64,000 nucleotides of DNA, taken from the NCBI GenBank assembly GCA_024640345.1, contig JAHEFD010000005.1:1-64000 (forward strand), read 5' to 3'. The notes below the pieces were generated by a model. It was not told where the DNA came from and searched no databases. It saw nothing but the letters and a program-made list of their open reading frames with translations. How positions within the stretch are numbered: the first letter of the stretch is position 1; each line of letters starts with the position of its first letter. Source of the DNA: Woeseiaceae bacterium. GTDB lineage: Bacteria > Pseudomonadota > Gammaproteobacteria > Steroidobacterales > Woeseiaceae. Made by a program: the position numbers and the translations under genes. This document shows positions 30,157 through 39,754 of the stretch, piece after piece.

Positions 30157-31880
30157 TGACTCATCGCCTGCGCAAGCGCGCCGTCATGACCGGCCGGCAA
30201 TGCATCGGGTGGCACAGCCATCAGACGCAACGACTCCGTCATCACTTCGCCAAACACCGGTGCGGCGACGTCGCCCCCGTAGTAAAGATCACCGGTTGGC
30301 TCATCAATAATCACAACCGCTGCCAACTTGGGATCGCTGGCAGGAGCAAGGCCGGCAAAGATGGAGAAGTACTTGTCCTCCGAGTACCCTCCTGCCGAGT
30401 ATTTCCAGGATGTGCCGGTCTTTCCCGCAACGCGGTAGCCAACAACGCCCGCCTCGCTGCCGGTTCCGCCTGGCCTTACAACATCCTCCATCATCAACCT
30501 TATCGATGCCGCAGTGTCGCTGCCCATAATCCGCTCGCCTTCGTTCGCCTGGTCGAGCCTGACGAGTGAAACGGGCCGAATCAGTCCGTCGCTGCCAAAT
30601 GCCGCATAAGCCTGGGCGAGCTGCAACGGCGTTACCGAAACGTTATATCCGTAGCCGAGCGTCGCCTGGTTGACCTTTCGCCAGTCGTTGTAGTGCGTCA
30701 GCAAGCCAGCGGACTCGCCGGGAAATCCGCTCGAAGTCAATGAGCCAAATCCAAATTTGGTCATCGTTTGCCAAAGCTGATCGGGCTCAAGCGACATCGC
30801 GATCTTCGTTGCGCCAACGTTGCTCGAGAGAGACAAGATCGTAGTCAGGCTCACCCGGCCAAGATTTCGGCTGTCTTTAATACGTTTGGGTCCAACAACG
30901 ACATATCCGGGGGAGGTGTCGACCATGCTGCCCGCACGGTAACGCCCGCTTTCTATTGCGGCCGCTATTATTAGTGGCTTGATGCTCGATCCGGGTTCGA
31001 AAATATCGGTGATCGCCCTGTTCCGGTAACGCTCCGCCGAAAATTGCGAACGATCGTTCGGGTTATATGTCGGCTGATTGACCATCGCCAGGACTTCGCC
31101 TGTTTCGATATCGAGAATGACCACGGAACCGGATTCCGCCTTATGCTTCTGGATAGCCGACTTCAGGGTTCGATATGCGAGGTACTGCAATCGCAGATCG
31201 ATACTGGAACGAAGATCCTTGCCGTGACGCGGGGGCTTGATGCTTGCTACGTTCTCGACCGAGCGACCCAGGCGGTCCTTCAGCACCCGCTTCGATCCTG
31301 TTTCACCCGCCAGCCAATGATTGAACTCCAGCTCCAGTCCTTCCTGACCGTCGTCATCGATGTTCGTAAACCCGACCAGGTGACCTGTCACCTCGCCAGC
31401 CGGGTAGTACCGCCTGTACTCCCGCAATGAATTGATGCCAGGCAACTTGAGCGCCATGACCTGGTGAGCCAGCTCCGGATTCAGATGACGCTTGAGGTAA
31501 AGAAACTCCTTGTCCATGCTGCGCGTGATACGACGCATCAGGAGCTCCGGATCCAGGTCCAGGATTCGGGCAAGCTCGGGAACACGATCCACGGCGCTCG
31601 CCAGCTCCTTGGGATTTGCCCAAACGCTGTCGACCGGCGTGCTGATGGCCAGCGGCTCGCCGTTGCGATCGGTTATTGCGCCCCTGTGCGCAGAAATTTT
31701 TTCAGTGCGCAGATGCCGTGTATCTGCCTGCTTATTGAGAAACTCTTTATTGAAAACCTGCAGGTGTACGGCGCGAGCGAACAGCGCACTGGCGGATAAT
31801 ACGAAGAACGCAATTACCAGCGACACTCTGCCTGCGAATTTCCGGGCAGTCTGTTTTTTTGTTTCTGCTCCGCGACTCAT
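30153..31880 (-). CDS. ftsI: Septal class B penicillin-binding protein FtsI (PBP3)
   Basis: Transpeptidase that crosslinks septal peptidoglycan, working with FtsW. The 575 residues have a cytoplasmic N-terminus, one membrane anchor (about 18-38), a pedestal domain with HRGAITDRNGEPLA, and a transpeptidase domain. That domain has SxxK (S298-K301 in PGSSIKP), SxN (S352-N354, SSN) and KTG (487-489, KTGTSWK). All catalytic motifs are intact. Confidence 0.98.
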   Translation of the reverse strand: MSRGAETKKQTARKFAGRVSLVIAFFVLSASALFARAVHLQVFNKEFLNKQADTRHLRTEKISAHRGAITDRNGEPLAISTPVDSVWANPKELASAVDRVPELARILDLDPELLMRRITRSMDKEFLYLKRHLNPELAHQVMALKLPGINSLREYRRYYPAGEVTGHLVGFTNIDDDGQEGLELEFNHWLAGETGSKRVLKDRLGRSVENVASIKPPRHGKDLRSSIDLRLQYLAYRTLKSAIQKHKAESGSVVILDIETGEVLAMVNQPTYNPNDRSQFSAERYRNRAITDIFEPGSSIKPLIIAAAIESGRYRAGSMVDTSPGYVVVGPKRIKDSRNLGRVSLTTILSLSSNVGATKIAMSLEPDQLWQTMTKFGFGSLTSSGFPGESAGLLTHYNDWRKVNQATLGYGYNVSVTPLQLAQAYAAFGSDGLIRPVSLVRLDQANEGERIMGSDTAASIRLMMEDVVRPGGTGSEAGVVGYRVAGKTGTSWKYSAGGYSEDKYFSIFAGLAPASDPKLAAVVIIDEPTGDLYYGGDVAAPVFGEVMTESLRLMAVPPDALPAGHDGALAQAMSQ

Positions 31881-32167
31881 TGCCGTTCAATGACATAGAT
31901 TTCCGTAGACTTCGGACGTACCAGCGACAACTCCTCGGATGCGACACGCTCAATTCTCGCGTGCGTAGCCCAGGTGCTTTGTTCAATCTGTAGCTGGCCC
32001 CATTCAATATTGAGCTCGTCACGTTCTGTCGTTAATTTCTCGAGTTCAACAAATAATTTTCTCGATTCATGCTTGGTATAAACCATTGCGATAGCGGACA
32101 TTACACAGACCACGACGAATACCATGATCAGGAGAAATGGCTGGCGTGACTTCCCGAAGTCCATCAC
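31877..32167 (-). CDS. ftsL: Cell division protein FtsL
   Basis: Small bitopic divisome protein that forms a coiled coil with FtsB and bridges to FtsQ and FtsWI. The 96 residues have a short basic N-terminus, one membrane segment (about 10-32), then a leucine/heptad-type stretch ([20 protein letters not shown]). The ending [13 protein letters not shown]-type sequence is typical of FtsL. Identified by position between rsmH and ftsI as well as by architecture. Confidence 0.92.
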   Translation of the reverse strand: MMDFGKSRQPFLLIMVFVVVCVMSAIAMVYTKHESRKLFVELEKLTTERDELNIEWGQLQIEQSTWATHARIERVASEELSLVRPKSTEIYVIERQ

Positions 32168-33108
32168 AGCCGTTCCGCAATCCGGAGTCGCGAGCTTCTG
32201 GCACGGACGTTTACGGCGATTTCCTCGTCGGTCGGACTGATCGCCTTGCCGACGAGTTTGAATGGCGGCTGAAACTCTTGCGGAATATTGGGCAATCCAC
32301 GGTACTGCTCCGGTTCACGCGAAGCATTGCGCATGAAACGCTTTACTCGCCGGTCTTCAAGGGAATGGAAACTGATGACACACAGTCGACCACCCGGCGC
32401 CAGCAGGTCGATAGATGCCTCCAGCGCTTTTTCGAGCTCGGCAAGCTCATCATTTATGAAGATCCTGATTGCCTGGAAAGTCTTCGTGGCCGGATGTTTC
32501 TTCTGGCCACGCGCCGGCACCGCCGAACGAACGATCTCGGCGAGCTCCGATGTGCGACGAATTGGCGCAATTGCGCGGGCGGCGACAATCGCACGGGCAA
32601 TGCGAGAGGCATTGCGCTCTTCACCCAGCTGTTGCAGCACTTTTCTCAATGATCTTTCTTCCACACGGTTAAGCCACTCAGCGGCACTTTGTCCGTGGCC
32701 GGGGTCCATTCGCATGTCGAGGGGTCCGTCCGAGCGGAAACTGAATCCTCTTTCCGCTTCATCCAGCTGTGGTGATGAGACCCCCAGATCGAGTAGCAGG
32801 CCATCCACTTTTCCGAGCACATTCCTTTCAATCGCATATCGTTTTACTTCCGAAAATTTTCCGTTGATCAGTTCAAGCCGCGGATCGGACTTCAAGGCAG
32901 GATTTGCGTTGTCGATTGCCTGGGGATCCTGGTCAATTGCCAGCAACCGGCCATTTGCCCCCAGCCCTTCAAGAATCGCGCCCGAATGTCCCCCACGGCC
33001 GAATGTTCCATCGATATACCAGCCGTCCGCTTTCAGGTTCAGCCCTGCAATTGCAGGACCCAATAGAACCGGCACGTGGTGACTGGCACCTTTTGTTTCT
33101 TTTTTCAC
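32164..33108 (-). CDS. rsmH: 16S rRNA m4C1402 methyltransferase RsmH
   Basis: SAM-dependent enzyme that N4-methylates C1402 of 16S rRNA. The 314-residue product begins with the family block [11 protein letters not shown], motif [11 protein letters not shown], then [22 protein letters not shown] and [16 protein letters not shown]-type ending (ISFHSLEDR seen). Second gene of the dcw cluster, 15 bases after mraZ, and overlaps ftsL by four bases. Confidence 0.97.
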   Translation of the reverse strand: MKKETKGASHHVPVLLGPAIAGLNLKADGWYIDGTFGRGGHSGAILEGLGANGRLLAIDQDPQAIDNANPALKSDPRLELINGKFSEVKRYAIERNVLGKVDGLLLDLGVSSPQLDEAERGFSFRSDGPLDMRMDPGHGQSAAEWLNRVEERSLRKVLQQLGEERNASRIARAIVAARAIAPIRRTSELAEIVRSAVPARGQKKHPATKTFQAIRIFINDELAELEKALEASIDLLAPGGRLCVISFHSLEDRRVKRFMRNASREPEQYRGLPNIPQEFQPPFKLVGKAISPTDEEIAVNVRARSSRLRIAERL

Positions 33109-33123
33109 TCCGCCGGAACGGAA

Positions 33124-33573
33124 TCAGAGCGTGAGCGTCTCAAGTTGGGCTGACAGATCGGCATCATCGCCATCGTTCAGCCACCCATCCCGAGTCTCGT
33201 TCCAGCGCGTATCGTCCCAAAGCTCAAACCGGTTCCCCTGCCCCAGCAGTACTGCCTGCCGATCAAGCCCGGCAAACTCGCGCAATTCCCGTGAAAGCAG
33301 GATTCGCCCGTGTCCGTCGATTTCGACTTCGGTAGCATGTCCAACCATTAACCGCTGCAGGCGGCGTGCCTTTTGATCCAGGCTTGGCAGGCGCATCAGT
33401 TTTCGCTCTATTTCTTCCCATTCGGGGAACGGATAAATGAGGAGGCAGTAATCTTTGTCCACGGTGGCAACCAGCTGGCCGTCGCAACGGGCCTGGATCC
33501 GCTCCCTGTACCGGGTCGGAATTGCCAGGCGCCCCTTGGCGTCCAGAGTGACTTTGGTAGCCCCGCGAAACAC
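33124..33573 (-). CDS. mraZ: Transcriptional regulator MraZ
   Basis: Ring-forming DNA-binding protein with two SpoVT/AbrB-like domains that controls its own operon, the dcw cluster. The 149-residue protein begins FRGATKVTLDAKGRLAIPTRYRE-type domain 1 (about residues 5-50). The second copy has EIDGHGRILLSRELREFAGL (about 82-102). The start is GTG with a weak ribosome binding site. The upstream region carries a strong promoter and four direct repeats matching the MraZ-box pattern (annotated separately). Confidence 0.97.
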   Translation of the reverse strand: MFRGATKVTLDAKGRLAIPTRYRERIQARCDGQLVATVDKDYCLLIYPFPEWEEIERKLMRLPSLDQKARRLQRLMVGHATEVEIDGHGRILLSRELREFAGLDRQAVLLGQGNRFELWDDTRWNETRDGWLNDGDDADLSAQLETLTL

Positions 33574-33637
33574 GATTAAATGTCAGGGATATATGACGGC
33601 GCTTCTTCTGCTCAACGAGCCCGGCCAGCGTCATTTG

Positions 33638-33672
33638 CCCCTTTCCTCCCACATTTCTCCACTCCTTGCCAC
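33638..33672 (-). promoter_or_regulatory. MraZ-box operator: four GTGG-like direct repeats, 10-base period
   Basis: On the minus strand GTGGC (33672-33668), GTGGA (33662-33658), GTGGG (33652-33648) and AGGGG (33642-33638) lie at exactly 10-base steps, each separated by five bases. E. coli MraZ is known to bind TGGGN repeats with 5-base spacers just downstream of the mraZ promoter. The arrangement here, overlapping the -10 and start site, is what autorepression would need. Confidence 0.8.
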
Positions 33673-33699
33673 TATATTCGGGCCATTAACCAGCGTCAA
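33671..33699 (-). promoter_or_regulatory. Strong sigma-70 promoter of mraZ / dcw cluster
   Basis: On the minus strand TTGACG (33699-33694) and TATAGT (33676-33671) are separated by exactly 17 bases; each matches consensus at five of six positions. The expected transcription start is near 33664, giving an mraZ leader of about 90 bases. The GTGG-like repeats begin inside the last bases of the -10 element. Confidence 0.8.
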
Positions 33700-33957
33700 C
33701 TGGCTGGTCCAATTATTTGTTGTTCTACAGGGACTTAGGGGCTTTCGGGTGGCTTAATTCTGGCGAATAATGGCAGGCTTTAGGAACTATAAATCAATCA
33801 CTTAGGCGTGTTTTTTCATAATTTAATCAATTTTGCGTCGCTAGACTGCGACAACACTGGTTTTCCACGTATTCGCGCAGCCTGAGCGCAAAGCTCCCAG
33901 GATCGCTCCGCCCCACTTTGAGAAATTCATTATAACTCATTGATTTATATAGAGAAA

Positions 33958-34326
33958 GAAAGAGCCGGCCATAAGCCGGGTTCTGTCGTGGACAATCATT
34001 CATCTGGGACAGCCGTCACCGACTGCCTCAAGCAACCTACCCGGGAGCCCGTTCAGGCCCGGAGTGGACCAAGCGGTCCACATGCTCCCCTATTTGGTCT
34101 TGCTCCAGGCGGGGTTTGCCGTGCCGCGGAGTGTTACCACCCGCGCGGTGCGCTCTTACCGCACCATTTCACCCTTACCCGCAAACAAATGCGGGCGGTA
34201 TATTTTCTGTGGCACTTTCCATGGGCTCGCACCCTCCAGGTGTTACCTGGCGCCCTGCCTGACGGAGCCCGGACTTTCCTCTGCATTTCTTTACGGAAAC
34301 ACAGCGATTGCCTGGCCGACTCTCAC
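33958..34326 (-). ncRNA. rnpB: RNase P RNA (bacterial type A)
   Basis: Catalytic RNA that matures tRNA 5' ends. On the minus strand the 5' part carries GAGGAAAGTCCGGGCTCC (around 34283-34266), the universal P4/CR-I block, and the 3' part carries AGATGAATGATTGTCCACGA and CAGAACCCGGCTTA (around 34005-33973). The ends AGAGTCGGCC (34323-34314) and GGCCGGCTCT (33970-33961) form a 10-bp P1 helix, which fixes the boundaries to within a few bases. The length of about 365 nt fits. rnpB between rsmI and mraZ is also the Pseudomonas order. Confidence 0.97.
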
Positions 34327-34335
34327 CTTCTCAAT

Positions 34336-34353
34336 CCCCGCAAGGTCGCGGGG
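34336..34353 (-). other. Hairpin just upstream of rnpB
   Basis: A 6-bp GC stem (34336-34341 with 34348-34353) with a 6-base loop lies about 10 bases upstream of the predicted RNase P RNA 5' end. It could be part of a precursor leader or the remnant of a terminator from rsmI; there is no T tract behind it on the minus strand. A run of six T's on that strand lies further upstream near 34381-34386. Confidence 0.35.
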
Positions 34354-34576
34354 CAGCGAATGATACGTGCTTTTGACGTGGAAAAAAGGCCCAGGCGGTG
34401 ATTTCTGTTCGCCCCGGAACGCACCAATCGATACCGCGCAAAAAGATCAGTTTGCCCACAGTGCCCTGGCGAAGTCAGTATTCCGGTGACGGCAAGCGCG
34501 GACCGGCATTTACGCTCCAGGGGTCACTTTGCACCGACCTGCCCGTCATTTTCGCCCATGACGGCAAATTGCTGTC

Positions 34577-35419
34577 TTATTCCTTTTTATGTTCCAGCAT
34601 GCGGCGGTACAGTTCGTTTTTATTCTGACCGGAAAGCTCGGCCGCTATCGCGACGGCCTGCTTGCCGGGCAGCACATTGGCAAGTTTCCTGAGGAGCTGG
34701 TCAACCTCGATCAGCGCGGCATCAGTCGCCGTTTCCGGCGCCCCTTCGACAGCAATTACGAACTCTCCTTTGGCCGGTATCGATCCATCCGCCAGCAGTG
34801 CGGCGATGGTTTGCAGGTCAGCCGATACGCATTGCTCGTAAAGCTTCGTCAACTCGCGACCCAGGAAGGCGTTCCGCTCGGCACCATGCGTAGCAATCAG
34901 GTCATTAACCGTATCGGCGACCCTGTGAACGGACTCAAAAAAGACCAGGGTTCTTGATTCACCAGCCAGCGCGCGCAATCGCTTTTGCCGTGCGGCCTGC
35001 CTGGCCGGCAAGAAACCCTCATAGGCGAATCGGTCGGTCGGCAACCCGGATACGGATAATGCGGCAAGCAGCGCCGACGGGCCCGGAACGGGTGAAACCG
35101 GGATGCCTGCCTGGTGCGCTTCTCGTAAAAGCCGGAAGCCCGGGTCACTAATCAATGGCGTGCCGGCATCGCTGACAAGTGCTATTGATTTGCCCGCTTG
35201 CATCTCGCCGACGAGCTTCGCCGCTATCGCAGATTCGTTATGCTCATGCAATGCTATTTGTCGGGTTTTTATGCCGAAATGCATTAGCAATCGCCCTGTC
35301 ACGCGGGTATCCTCAGCGGCAATGAGGTCTACCGTTTCCAGCACTTCCCTGGCGCGCGGCGTGATGTCGTTCAGATTCCCGATCGGTGTCGCGACGACGT
35401 AAAGCATGCCCTCATTCAA
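34577..35419 (-). CDS. rsmI: 16S rRNA 2'-O-ribose C1402 methyltransferase RsmI
   Basis: SAM-dependent tetrapyrrole-methylase-fold enzyme that 2'-O-methylates C1402 of 16S rRNA, the same nucleotide RsmH modifies on the base. The 280-residue protein shows LYVVATPIGNLNDITPRA at the start, EDTRVTGRLLMHF, LVSDAGTPLISDPGF and PGPSALLAALSVSGLPTD. It is divergent from lpoA, matching the yraL-yraM arrangement of E. coli. Confidence 0.97.
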   Translation of the reverse strand: MNEGMLYVVATPIGNLNDITPRAREVLETVDLIAAEDTRVTGRLLMHFGIKTRQIALHEHNESAIAAKLVGEMQAGKSIALVSDAGTPLISDPGFRLLREAHQAGIPVSPVPGPSALLAALSVSGLPTDRFAYEGFLPARQAARQKRLRALAGESRTLVFFESVHRVADTVNDLIATHGAERNAFLGRELTKLYEQCVSADLQTIAALLADGSIPAKGEFVIAVEGAPETATDAALIEVDQLLRKLANVLPGKQAVAIAAELSGQNKNELYRRMLEHKKE

Positions 35420-35506
35420 TCTCTTATTTCCGCATTCAGGTTAATCTGAAATGATGATTGTATCGACTGACATCCTGCTCTCTTGCGACATGTTCAGGCA
35501 AGCCGC

Positions 35507-37492
35507 ATGAAACCGGCAGCTTGCTCCATGCGAAACCCTTCGCTCTTGCTGTTCGCAGTGCTGATACTTTCCGCCTGCGCGACTTCCGATTTTGGCGGGT
35601 TGTCGGGCGGGCAAAATGAACGTCGCGCAGAGACCTATGCGCAGAATAACCAGTTCAAAGAAGCAGCCGGAGTCTACGTCGAACTGGCCACCCGTGCCAG
35701 CGGACAGGAACGCGACCGGCTGACCCTGCTCGCTGTCGAGCAGTGGCTTTTCGCAGGCGATGGCAGGCGCGCCCGAAACGTTCTGCGATCTATTGCCGCC
35801 CCCGCAGCAGGCGAATTGCTATGGCTTTGGAGCGCCGACTCCGCCGCACTTTCACTCTGGGAAGGCAACCCGGACGCCGCCTTGTCAATACTCGAACCGC
35901 TGAGCCGACGGGCACTTCCGGTCAGCCATCGTATTCGCGTGGAAGCCTTGCGGGCCGATGCATGGATCCAGAAAGGAGATCCGTTACGTGCAGTCGATCT
36001 ATATATACAGCGTGAAAACTGGCTGGACACTCCGCAATTGATCGACGCGAACCGACGAAGACTCTGGACCGGACTGACTGTCAGCAACGTCCAGGATTTG
36101 CGGGAAGCAGCGAACATAACGTTAGATCCCGTCGTCCGCGGCTGGCTGTCACTGGCAGCGCTTGCCAATTCAACCGGGCAACAGGGAATTGGCTGGGGCA
36201 ATGGTCTTGTCCGGTGGCAGGAAACTTATGCCAATCACCCGGCCATTGCAGTGCTGTCTGATCTGTCCCTGCCGGAACAAAGCCTGCTGAACTATCCCCG
36301 GCAGATTGCACTGCTGTTGCCTTTGTCCGGTAGCAGCGGCGCTGCAGGAAATGCAATTAAGAACGGGTTTTTCGGTGCCTATTTTGCGGCGGTAAGCGGC
36401 ATCGACAGTGAGCAGGAAATCCGTGTCTACGACGTCAACGCGATGGGCGTCGGCAATGCCTATTCAAGCGCAGTTCAGGATGGCGCGGACTTCGTTGTCG
36501 GACCCCTGTTGCGGCGTAGCGTCGCGGAACTTGCGACGGAATTGTTACTGCCGGTACCGATCCTGAGTCTCAACTACCTGGCAGACGACCAGCCATCACC
36601 ACCGGGTTTCTACCAATTCGCACTCGCACCGGAGGACGAGGCGGCCGCTGCCGCTCAGAGAGCAATCGATGACGGGGGGAAACGCGCGGTCGCATTGGTC
36701 CCGGCAAATGACTGGGGACGCCGCGTCATGGCGAGTTTCGCCACGGAATTCGAAGGGTTGGGCGGCAACCTGCTTGAGTTTCGCAATTACGAACCGACCA
36801 GCCAGGATTTCGCATTTGAAATCGAGAACCTGATGGCCCTGACACAGAGTGTGCAGCGTTACCAGAGATTACGCTCGAACATCGGTGGCCCGCTCCAGTT
36901 CGATCCGCGCAGGCGCCAGGACGTCGACTTTGTTTTCCTGGCGGCGGATGCCAAAGCCGGACGCCTGATCAAATCACAACTTAAGTTCCACTACGCGGGT
37001 GATTTGCCAGTGTATTCAACATCGTTCATTTATTCGATGGACGGCCGATCCGATTCCGATCTCAATGACGTCATGTTCGCTGATGCACCGTGGATCATTT
37101 CACCGCCCGCATGGATCGCGGACTATCCTGACATTTACGACGAATACTGGCCTGGCGAAAGAAGGCTGACCCGCCTCCATGCGATGGGCTATGACTCGTA
37201 CCATCTGGTTGGCGAACTCTTCAATGCCCGCGAAAAACCGATGGAGGAAATCGCAGGCGCTACCGGGCGACTATTTCTTACAGTTGACGGACGTGTTCAC
37301 CGCAAACCGGCGTGGGCACAATTTCGACGCGGACAACCGAGCCCGCTTCCTGACACTAATAAATTTCAGGGACTGTTCGAAGACATCGAGGCGGACTTCG
37401 ACGATATCGATAACACCGACTTGCAAAATCGCGGCATTCCAATTGACAGATTTGAAAATGAGAGTTCGCCGATTGATCCGAGAAATGAATGA
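35507..37492 (+). CDS. lpoA: Outer-membrane lipoprotein LpoA, activator of PBP1a
   Basis: Reaches from the outer membrane to stimulate the transpeptidase of PBP1a. The lipobox LILSAC with following ATSD is clear. ATG at 35507 gives 661 residues. ATG at 35528 gives an equally good signal peptide (MRNPSLLLFAVLILSAC), and an upstream frame to 35483 would put too long a stretch before the hydrophobic core. The N-terminal part is TPR-like helical. The C-terminal part is a periplasmic-binding-protein-like domain beginning QIALLLPLSGSSGAAGNAI. Overlaps yraN by four bases. Confidence 0.93.
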   Translation: MKPAACSMRNPSLLLFAVLILSACATSDFGGLSGGQNERRAETYAQNNQFKEAAGVYVELATRASGQERDRLTLLAVEQWLFAGDGRRARNVLRSIAAPAAGELLWLWSADSAALSLWEGNPDAALSILEPLSRRALPVSHRIRVEALRADAWIQKGDPLRAVDLYIQRENWLDTPQLIDANRRRLWTGLTVSNVQDLREAANITLDPVVRGWLSLAALANSTGQQGIGWGNGLVRWQETYANHPAIAVLSDLSLPEQSLLNYPRQIALLLPLSGSSGAAGNAIKNGFFGAYFAAVSGIDSEQEIRVYDVNAMGVGNAYSSAVQDGADFVVGPLLRRSVAELATELLLPVPILSLNYLADDQPSPPGFYQFALAPEDEAAAAAQRAIDDGGKRAVALVPANDWGRRVMASFATEFEGLGGNLLEFRNYEPTSQDFAFEIENLMALTQSVQRYQRLRSNIGGPLQFDPRRRQDVDFVFLAADAKAGRLIKSQLKFHYAGDLPVYSTSFIYSMDGRSDSDLNDVMFADAPWIISPPAWIADYPDIYDEYWPGERRLTRLHAMGYDSYHLVGELFNAREKPMEEIAGATGRLFLTVDGRVHRKPAWAQFRRGQPSPLPDTNKFQGLFEDIEADFDDIDNTDLQNRGIPIDRFENESSPIDPRNE

Positions 37493-37848
37493 GTCGGGAG
37501 AAAGGCGCCCGTTATGAGAGTCTGGCGCTTGACCATCTCAGGCGGCATGGACTGGAACTCGTCGAACGTAACTTCCATTGTCGTCTCGGTGAAGTTGATC
37601 TGATTCTGCTCGATAAGGGTTGCCTGGTTTTTGTCGAGGTCCGCTATCGCTCTTCAAATCGATTTGCATCCGCTGCGCATACCGTTGATAACAGGAAGCA
37701 GGCGAAGCTGGCCCGAACCGCTGAATTCTTTCTGGGCAAGCATCCTGACCTGAGCAACAGTACCGTTCGATTTGATGTTGTCGCATTTGATCGTCCGGAT
37801 TCAGGCCAGTGCGCGCTACAATGGACCCGCGACGCGTTTCGCGTCTGA
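37489..37848 (+). CDS. yraN: YraN family (UPF0102) endonuclease-like protein
   Basis: A 119-residue protein of the UPF0102 family with a restriction-endonuclease-like fold. The motif pattern GEVDLILL followed by VFVEVRYRS (E, D, ExK-like positions, here EVR) is kept, with the N-terminal GARYESLALDHL. The biological role is not established. It starts within the lpoA stop (ATGA overlap) and precedes diaA, the conserved yraL-M-N-O order. Confidence 0.93.
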   Translation: MSREKGARYESLALDHLRRHGLELVERNFHCRLGEVDLILLDKGCLVFVEVRYRSSNRFASAAHTVDNRKQAKLARTAEFFLGKHPDLSNSTVRFDVVAFDRPDSGQCALQWTRDAFRV

Positions 37849-37852
37849 CTGA

Positions 37853-38482
<630 letters not shown>

Positions 38483-38551
38483 ACTCTGGCGCAAGATCGT
38501 GGCATCGCATCGAAGATGCGGCGCACCGGTCTGCACCGAATTATCTTATTG

Positions 38552-38971
38552 CTACTTGACGACTTTGAGGTGCGAGCGACCGCTTTTCGCGCGTTCAGTA
38601 TCTTCCGGATCCAGCGGCCCTTCAGGGCCATCCGGCGGTTCCGGCTTTTCAGTACCATGTGAAAAGATCATGCCCTGCCCTGTTTCCTTGGCATAGATCC
38701 CCATGACCGATTCTATCGGCACCCAGACGTCAAACGGCACACCGGAGAAACGTGCGCGAAAACTGACGCCCGCGTTAGTCAACTTGAGATTATGCGCAGC
38801 CGAGTGGCTGATGTTGAGGATAATCTTTCCATCTTTGACGTGCTCGGACGGCACGCTTACGCCATCAACCGATGCATCGATGACGATATGTGGCGTATGC
38901 CCGTTGTCGCCCATCCATTCATGCATGGCGCGAATCAGGTAGGGTCTCTTGGATCGGCTGGGATTCGTCAT
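38552..38971 (-). CDS. sspB: ClpXP specificity-enhancing factor SspB
   Basis: Adaptor that delivers ssrA-tagged proteins to ClpXP. With ATG at 38971, preceded by a GGTGA ribosome binding site, it has 139 residues. The substrate-binding domain (RPYLIRAMHEWM, TPHIVIDA, NISHSAAHNLKL, RFSGVPFDVWVPIESVMGIYA) is followed by a flexible Pro/Glu/Asp-rich linker and the C-terminal ClpX-docking peptide HLKVVK. Confidence 0.95.
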   Translation of the reverse strand: MTNPSRSKRPYLIRAMHEWMGDNGHTPHIVIDASVDGVSVPSEHVKDGKIILNISHSAAHNLKLTNAGVSFRARFSGVPFDVWVPIESVMGIYAKETGQGMIFSHGTEKPEPPDGPEGPLDPEDTERAKSGRSHLKVVK

Positions 38972-39049
38972 GATTTCACCGCAGAATACCATTCCTTTCC
39001 CGGAATGATCGACCCGCTGAGGCTGTCAGCAGGTTGCCACCCCGATATC

Positions 39050-39679
39050 CTATAGGCGCATTTCCTGCTCCAGCTCCGTCAAACTCGCCTGGAATGAACG
39101 GCGCTCGAACACGCGCTTCATATACGATTCAATCGGTGCAGACTGCGATCCGAGGTCAATTCCGTAAACCGGCAACCTCCAGAGGATTGGCGCAATACTG
39201 CAGTCCACCAATGAAAACTCGTCGCTCAGGAAATATTGCTTGGCAGCAAAAAGCTCGACGCTGGCAAGAATACTTTCCCGCAACATCTTCCGGGATTTGG
39301 TCGTCAGTTTTCGCTCACCATCGGGATCATACTGCTCCGCCAGCTCGTACCAGTCTGTTTCGATGCGAAACAGTGCCAGGCGAAACTGCGCACGCGTCAC
39401 CGGATCAACCGGCATCAACGGCGGATGCGGAAAGCGTTCGTCCAGGTATTCGATAATGACACGCGAGTCGTACAGAACCAGGTCCCTGTCAACGAGCGTT
39501 GGCACTGTGTGATATGGATTCAGATCCATCAGATCCTCAGGCAGATCTGGCCCATCGACGTTGACGATCTCTATGTTGATGTTCTTTTCCGCGAGCACGA
39601 GACGTGTGCGGTGACTGTGAATACACGTTGGCTTCGAAAACAGTGTCATCACGGATCGTCTGTTGGCAATTACTGCCAT
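39050..39679 (-). CDS. sspA: Stringent starvation protein A SspA
   Basis: GST-fold protein that binds RNA polymerase and alters transcription under starvation and acid stress. The 209-residue product has the thioredoxin-like domain MTLFSKPTCIHSHRTRLVLAEK and ending NPYHTVPTLVDRDLVLYDS, then the helical domain. The PHP-type surface residues known from E. coli appear as PHPPLMPVDP. sspA-sspB downstream of petABC is the common proteobacterial order. Confidence 0.95.
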   Translation of the reverse strand: MAVIANRRSVMTLFSKPTCIHSHRTRLVLAEKNINIEIVNVDGPDLPEDLMDLNPYHTVPTLVDRDLVLYDSRVIIEYLDERFPHPPLMPVDPVTRAQFRLALFRIETDWYELAEQYDPDGERKLTTKSRKMLRESILASVELFAAKQYFLSDEFSLVDCSIAPILWRLPVYGIDLGSQSAPIESYMKRVFERRSFQASLTELEQEMRL

Positions 39680-39754
39680 GATGGGGTCCCCTTGGGAAAT
39701 TTAGCTAACAAAAGATCTTGTTATTGGAATAGGTTGAATCGACAGACACCAATA

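Larger units (their letters stand above)
33574..33957. other. dcw promoter region and rnpB downstream region
   Basis: A 384-base stretch without genes. It holds the mraZ promoter and its repeats (33638-33699). Further upstream it is AT-rich (33780-33835) and contains a minus-strand TATAAT (33934-33929) without a good -35, which could be an extra start site. Next to rnpB, the minus strand runs TTTCTTTCTC after the P1 stem, which may end the RNase P transcript. Confidence 0.5.

Noticed and set aside
32288-33082. 264-residue open frame (+) antisense to rsmH
   Set aside because: Serine/arginine-rich composition typical of reverse-strand shadows; rsmH is certain.
33894-33916. Extra GTGGG and TGGGA motifs upstream of the mraZ promoter
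   Set aside because: Their spacing (18 bases) does not fit the 10-base MraZ period and they are far from the promoter.
33940-34401. 153-residue open frame (+) across the RNase P RNA gene
   Set aside because: The region is rnpB on the minus strand, with P1 and core blocks intact; the frame is accidental.
38500-38530. Possible terminator hairpin between diaA and sspB
   Set aside because: Only a six-bp stem with a three-base loop and no T tract; too weak to annotate.
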